Origin: Isoetes taiwanensis
Lineage: Eukaryota > Streptophyta > Lycopodiopsida > Isoetales > Isoetaceae
Assembly (NCBI GenBank): GCA_021234155.1
Contig: JAJEKV010000205.1
Coordinates: forward strand, 1,411,501 to 1,475,500
DNA: 64,000 nt
Direction: 5' to 3'
Shown: in pieces, positions 58,981 through 64,000 of the stretch
Layout of the letters: each line of letters starts with the position of its first letter
Numbering within the stretch: the stretch's first letter is position 1
Made by a program: the position numbers and the translations under genes
Notes under the pieces: model-generated
The model's database searches: none
Seen by the model: only the letters and a program-made list of their open reading frames with translations
What the model was told of the DNA's origin: nothing

Positions 58981-59768
58981 TGAGTGTAATAGAAGACTTT
59001 TGTTGGNAGGCTGGGCCGCTTGCACAGGTGCAAGTTACAGGCGGCTTGAAGGGGCTTGCATGGTTATAGTTTATTACATAAGCTAGGCTATCGTAATAAG
59101 AGATAAGACTGCCTTATGGTTGAAGTTATATATCATATCTTGGCTTATCTCTTAGTTCAAGCATTTTAATAGCCAGATTCAGAAGTATTCTCGTGGGGAA
59201 GAAAAGGTTACAATTTGGAGCTATTGTACATCGTACTGCTATATGAGCTGGAACTGATATTGTGTATTAGCAAATATCCTCACAACGGGGGGTTATACAG
59301 AATAGAGTTACACAATGAAATAAGAAAGTACTATTTCTTAGAATGCAAAAGACATTGGCTTTTGCTATTATCTACTACATGTCAGTTGAAAGCTTCTTGC
59401 TCTACAATTGAGCGTTTGACTCTTGACGCATATCGACTGAAAGGAAAATAGCTTCACCGTACCTATGATCAAAAGGTTAGCGTGTAATAGAGGTCTTCTG
59501 TTGGGGCTGGGCCGCTTTGCATAGGTGCAGGTTGCAGGCAACTTGAAGGGGTTTGCATGGATATAGTTTATTATATAAGTTAGGCTCTCATAATAAGAGA
59601 TAAGACTGCCTTATGGTTGAAGTTATGTCCATATGCTTGGCTTATCTCTTAGTTCAAGAATTTTAAATAGGCAGATTCAGAAATATTATCGTGGGGAAGA
59701 AAAGGTTATGATTTGGAGCTATTGTACATCTATTTACTGCTATATGAAAATGTTATTGTGTATTGGCA
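58981..59768. repeat. Pair of ~275-bp direct repeats (possible small LTR element)
   Basis: 58983-59272 and 59481-59768 share GGCTGGGCCGC, ATAAGAGATAAGACTGCCTT, GGCTTATCTCTTAGTTCAAG and GGAGCTATTGTACATC. Each could be delimited as TGTTGG...TTG(T)GTATT(A/G)GCA, which would suit an LTR, but similarity continues ~17 bp outward (GTGTAATAGA) and no target duplication is seen. An N occurs at 59007. Confidence 0.6.
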
Positions 59769-60489
59769 AAAGAAAAAAATGAAGCATATTTTATTTGTCT
59801 GCTCGCTTTAATTTTCTGCAGTGTTAAATAGTTGGTGGTCAGGCCATTCCTATCCTGTTCTACGGTACATGAATTTGGGCTCTTGAATGGTCAAATGAGA
59901 TCATGTTCGTTCGTAGTATAAATAAAATCAAGCTTCTATCGAAGCTTCGTGTAGTTCATACTAGTGGGATAATGAAAAAGAACATAGTCCTTCAAGCTCT
60001 CTGCGCGAGTTAGCTATTGTATAGGTGAGATACTATTGAATTACTATTATGCCTATTGTGCTAGACATCAGAAGGTTGCACGAAAGGAAAGGGACATTGC
60101 TTCTAACTTACATGGCACATATTTGCTGGGATTAGAGTTTTCTAGGCCTCAAGAAATATCTCTATGGAAAATAATGATCTTACACATGCATCGAATTAAT
60201 AGAACATTTCACAAAGGGATGGAAAGAACAGGCTGAAAAGGGTGTCAGCATAGAAAACATGCAAATTTTAGAGCTATGTACAACATTTTGGAAAGTCTTT
60301 TCCCAAGTATAGGTTTGCAGGAGGAAAGTCTCTTTCCTAGTACAGGTTTGCAAGAGGAGCTGAATGGTATGCAAGGTTTGTCTTGTGAATATGCTCACTT
60401 GGGGCACATCTAATCTGTTGTTAACTAAAGATTAATTTAGAGCTAAGAATACATTTGAACTGTCAGCTTAGGAACAAACTTGGGCACAT

Positions 60490-61395
60490 AATTTAAAGGC
60501 TTTCAAGACCATTCTCTACACTTCCCTCAACGGTTGAAATGCATCTAACACATGGAAGCATGCATGAATCAAAAGCCACCTTCAGAAACCGCTTGGAAAG
60601 CAAACTTCATAACATATAGGAAAGGGTAGAGCAAAAAATGGTCAAGCATACACTAATCTTTCACATGTATAGACAGAGACAAAGAACCATTCTCCATTCC
60701 CCAAACGTATAAAATTTTAGTAAAAGTTAATTACTCCCAATTTAGATTCCTAAGGCTATTCTCTACGCTTCCTTAAACAATTGAAATGCATATAACGCGT
60801 GGAAACATGCATGAATAAAAAGCCAACTTTAGAAACCCTTTGGAAAGCAAACTTCGTAGCACGTAGCAAGGGTAGAGGAAAAATGGTCAAGCCCAACTTT
60901 GCAAACCATTAGGAAAGCAAACCTCGTAGCATGTAGCAAGGGTAGAGCAAAAGTGCATATGCTAATATGTTACATGTATGGACATACACAAAGAACCATC
61001 TTCAATCTCCCAAGTACTTAGTGAAACTTTAGTAAGAATTTTAAAGTTAATTACTCCCAATCTGGATTCCCAAGACCATTCCCTACACTTTCTTAAACAT
61101 TTGAGATGCATATAACACATCGAAGCATGCATAATCAAAAGCCAACTTTAGAAACTGTTTGGAAAGCAAACTTTGTAACATGCAAGGATAGAGCAAAAGT
61201 GGTCAAGCCCAACTTGAGAAACCATTTGGAAAGCAAACTTCGTAACATGTAGCAAGGGTAGAGCAAAAATGGTCAACCATACGCTAATCTTTTACATGTA
61301 TGGACAGAGACAAAGGACCATCCTCAATGTCCCAAATACGTAGTGAAACTTTAGTAAGAATTTTAAAGTTAATTACTCCCGATCTGGATACCCTG
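60490..61395. repeat. Three tandem ~250-330-bp units
   Basis: Each unit begins AAGACCATTC(T/C)CTACACTT (or a variant) and ends TTAATTACTCCCAATCTGGATT. Starts are near 60507, 60750 and 61069. The second and third units also have an internal ~65-bp duplication containing GGAAAGCAAACTTCGTAACA. Confidence 0.8.
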
Positions 61396-61734
61396 ACGGA
61401 TTTTAAAGAGGGAGAATTTAGAATATGAAGCTAGGCGCATTAATAAAGTCAATTCTCACACCATACCAAAGAAATTTCTCAACTTAAGATGCACCAGTTT
61501 ATCAAATTTGTCGAGCAAGCACCAAAGTTCTAGCTCCTTCAAACGCCCCTTGCATTAATTTGAATATAGTGCATAACAAACTCAACTAGATAAGTTGGCA
61601 TCCCTCATTCTTGACTATTACTAAAGTTCAATTGTTTATTTGTTCATAAAGCTGGGCTCTTATGCTCGAATAATATAATTCATTTGCGATTTCTAACACA
61701 TGGACTAGAAAAGCAAGGATATTAGCAACTTAGT

Positions 61735-61985
61735 TCTATCCTAGCCTTCCTTCTCTCACTATCTCTCTAGCCTTCCTTCTCTCACTATCTCTCTAGCCTT
61801 CTTTCTCTCTCTGTCTACATCTCTAGCCTGCCTTCTCTCACTATCTCTCTAGCCTTCTTTCTCTCTATACTTAGGATCAATCTGCGAAATTCAAATTATA
61901 CAGTCTTTCTCTAGCGCCTTGCACACATTCTCTCTCTTGCTCACTTTCTCTCTCTAGCGCCTTGTTCACTTTCTCTCTCTAGGCC
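61735..61985. repeat. CT-rich 26-bp repeat array
   Basis: CTAGCCTTCCTTCTCTCACT plus ATCTCT repeats four to five times, then degenerates into CTCTCTCTAGCG. It lies just upstream of the GC-rich LINE 5' end. Confidence 0.85.
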
Positions 61986-61999
61986 GCAACACAGGGACA

Positions 62000-64000
62000 G
62001 CCAAGCGCACGTGCCCCACAGCCCACAGGTTGCCAAACAGGTAGACCAACACCACGTCCTCCATCTCGCACACCACACCGCCCTCGCTGTGAGCAACCCA
62101 CACCTCCAGGCCAATAAAGGCGTCACCTCTTTGGGGCGACTAATGTTGCCCTCGACTCGGTGGCGGCGGGGGCGAGCGGAGACACCATAATGTGGTGGTG
62201 CGTGGACTCTCGGAGGAGGCAGGAGAAGATCTCACCAAGCGCATCCAGGATAAGATCCTATCTCGAATGGCATTCCCAACTACGGTACACATTGCTAGAG
62301 CAAGCCGCCTTGGGACTCAACACCTGACGGTCGCCCGTAGCGTTGTCACCTTCCGCGGTGGCGGGACATGCAGTCATGCGTGAGGCCATCTGCGTCGAGT
62401 AGGCAACTAAAGGGGACGCTTCGTATGTCGACCAGGATCTCACCCCCGATGCAACAGAGTCCACGGCGGCCGGTGGCCCAGTCGGGGCGTCCGGTAAGAG
62501 GGGGGCTGCAGGCCTTGTCGGGCAAGCTTCGCGATTTTCAGGGCGGCGCCGCTGAGGTTGCCGAGGCAACGCGTCAGCCGCTTGCCACTCCCCGCCTCGC
62601 TGCTGCTGCTTGCCGGTCACCTCTACGGCACCTCGCGCTCAGCCGCTCGACCGGCTTGCCAGCGCCAACTGCCGCTCCCCCCGCAGCGGGGTAGATCATC
62701 GAGCATCCACATCGAATGCCAACAAATAGGAACTGTGCCTCCGGGATGGTGTCTTGAACCGCCGGGGCTTCCCCGCGAAAGGCGAGAGTCTCAATGGTAT
62801 TGCACCAGATATGGATCTCATTTTCCTCATGGAAACATGGGAGCAGCGGAGCCGCAGACACCCGGACCTCCCGGGCTATCTACATTTCGGTGTTCAATGA
62901 GTGCGCGAGCAAGTGAGGGCATGGCGGGGTTGCCTGCTACTACCGCGTGCAACCTTGAGGCACTCCGGTCGTTGCACAAAGCAGAGCAGTACAATCGCTA
63001 CTTTGTGGGGTGCGAAAGATGACATGGCGATGGCGACACTCTTCTCATAGCAGCATGCTACTTTCCATATGCCGAGAGCAACTTTTATAACACTCATTCG
63101 GATGTGGATCGATTGGAGCCCTATGTCGATCTATATGATGACATACAACAGCACAAACAGTTGGGCAGGGTTATGTTGCTTGGCGACTTTAATGCACGCA
63201 CAGGAACCGAGCAGGTTCCAAAATTTGAGCCCCTGGCAGAGGACGTCTTGCAGTTGAACCCCGCAGAGGTGGCTTGGTCAAGGACATCAGACGACAGCCA
63301 TATTTCACGCTATGGCATGCAGTTGTTGTTGCTGGGTAGTATCTTTGACCTGGTTATTTGTAATAGGTTGGCACAATGGCCGTCTTCTAGCTGCTGCACT
63401 TGTAGACAGGAGAACCAAGGGGGCGGCTCCAGTGTGGTGGATTATCTGCTGGTTGAGGAATGGGATCTACACCTGGTTACTCATTTTTCCATCGGGACAG
63501 ACACTCGGGACGAGGAAGTAGACTCGGACCACCGGCCCCTGTTCATGCATCTCCATTGGGAGGCTCCCCGTGCATCTACTACCTCAACACACCGTGTGCC
63601 CCAGCTGCGCCTGGACTACGACCGTGCAGGGACCTATGCCCAGTTGCTTGAGCATGATCTGGCGGGACTGCTGCAACTCTTCACACTTCAAGAGCAATCT
63701 GCTCAGCTGACTCATCTCCTTCTGACGGCTGCAGAAAGATGCTTTGGGAGAGGCCGCTCACGGCGAACCTCAGGCACTACCACCTTCCCCCGCAACAGAT
63801 GGTTTGATGATGGGTGTCGGGAGCTCAAACGCACACTCCGGCAAGTCACTGATCCCATCTCCCGCCCACAGGCCGTCAGTCAATACCGCTCCTTTCTCAA
63901 GAACAAGAAGGCCAGATACCTCGGAGAGCATCAGCAACAGATGTTTGGTCTCTGGACCCGGCACCCAGGACGATACGGAGAAGGGTCTTGAGCAAGCCTG
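62000..64000 (+). mobile_element. LINE 5' part with endonuclease, runs off the window
   Basis: 62.0-62.75 kb is GC-rich without a coherent domain, probably LINE 5' UTR or decayed ORF1. From ~62.81 kb the endonuclease begins in shifting frames: MDLIFLMETWEQRS (62812), HGGVACYYR (62920), then LLIAACYFPYAESNF (63045) leading into the open frame at 63104-63991. It is the same family as the minus-strand copy at 4.1-5.8 kb. RT would lie beyond 64000. Confidence 0.8.
63104..63991 (+). pseudogene. LINE endonuclease C-terminal half and linker
   Basis: The open frame shows RVMLLGDFNARTG, GSSVVDYLLV, and SDHRPLFMHLHW, which are the Asp/Asn and Ser-Asp-His positions of AP-type LINE endonucleases. It continues with TAAERCFGRGRSRR, NRWFDDGC and KNKKARYLGEHQQQMFGLW. 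The upstream third of the endonuclease is frameshifted, and a TGA follows at 63989, so this copy as read is not intact. Confidence 0.8.

Noticed and set aside
62000-62800. Several overlapping open frames on both strands (up to 154 residues)
   Set aside because: Long frames arise from the GC-rich composition and show no domains. They are taken as LINE 5' sequence.

Overview
This window looks like nuclear DNA of a land plant. The evidence is a spliced, intron-rich MLO gene, AT-rich intergenic DNA, CCHC and gypsy-type retroelements, LTR promoters with a TATA box and a telo-box (AAACCCTAA), initiator-Met-tRNA primer sites, and a fragment of plastid atpH carried inside a DNA transposon. The species cannot be fixed. 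The short MLO introns and the kinds of transposon present would fit a lycophyte, fern or bryophyte, but this is only inference. Most of the window is transposable elements in various states of decay. Only one gene can be rebuilt as apparently intact (MLO), plus one LINE whose two ORFs are open.

Layout. 1-3.56 kb: decayed Ty3/gypsy element on the minus strand (gag, zinc knuckle, protease, RT, RNase H, integrase HHCC), with a 571-bp solo LTR inserted at the RT/RNase H junction. 4.1-5.8 kb: decayed LINE, minus strand. 6.1-12.7 kb: intergenic DNA with LINE 3' ends, a hairpin and small tandem duplications. 12.80-15.33 kb: complete 15-exon MLO-like gene, minus strand. 15.70-22.41 kb: a TIR DNA transposon with two convergent genes, one for a RING-like protein and one for a DDE-like protein I cannot place in a named superfamily. 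22.9-27.7 kb: LINE with ORF1 (coiled coil) and ORF2 (endonuclease and RT) both open. 29.3-30.3 kb: exons of what may be an FCP1/HAD-like phosphatase gene, minus strand.

30.447-49.644 kb: one 19.2-kb LTR retrotransposon with 1.6-kb LTRs and a perfect 5-bp target duplication (CTGAC). It is almost non-coding and keeps only an integrase C-terminal tail. Nested in it (36.229-43.546 kb) is a 7.3-kb TIR transposon with a TAA duplication, which carries a plastid atpH piece and a lipid-kinase-like exon. 51.95-54.15 kb: small non-autonomous LTR element (TRIM-like) with an internal ACCTACTCGTGG satellite. 55.18-56.7 kb: solitary LTR related to the 19-kb element. 58.9-61.9 kb: direct and tandem repeats. 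62.8-64.0 kb: 5' part of a LINE (endonuclease) of the same family as the copy at 4.1-5.8 kb, running off the end of the window.

Two points cut across regions. The paired repeats (LTRs, exon duplications) are near-identical except for clusters of differences at CTG/CG sites, which suggests systematic sequence error at methylated cytosines or strongly motif-biased mutation. Several 'frameshifts' reported here may therefore not be biological.
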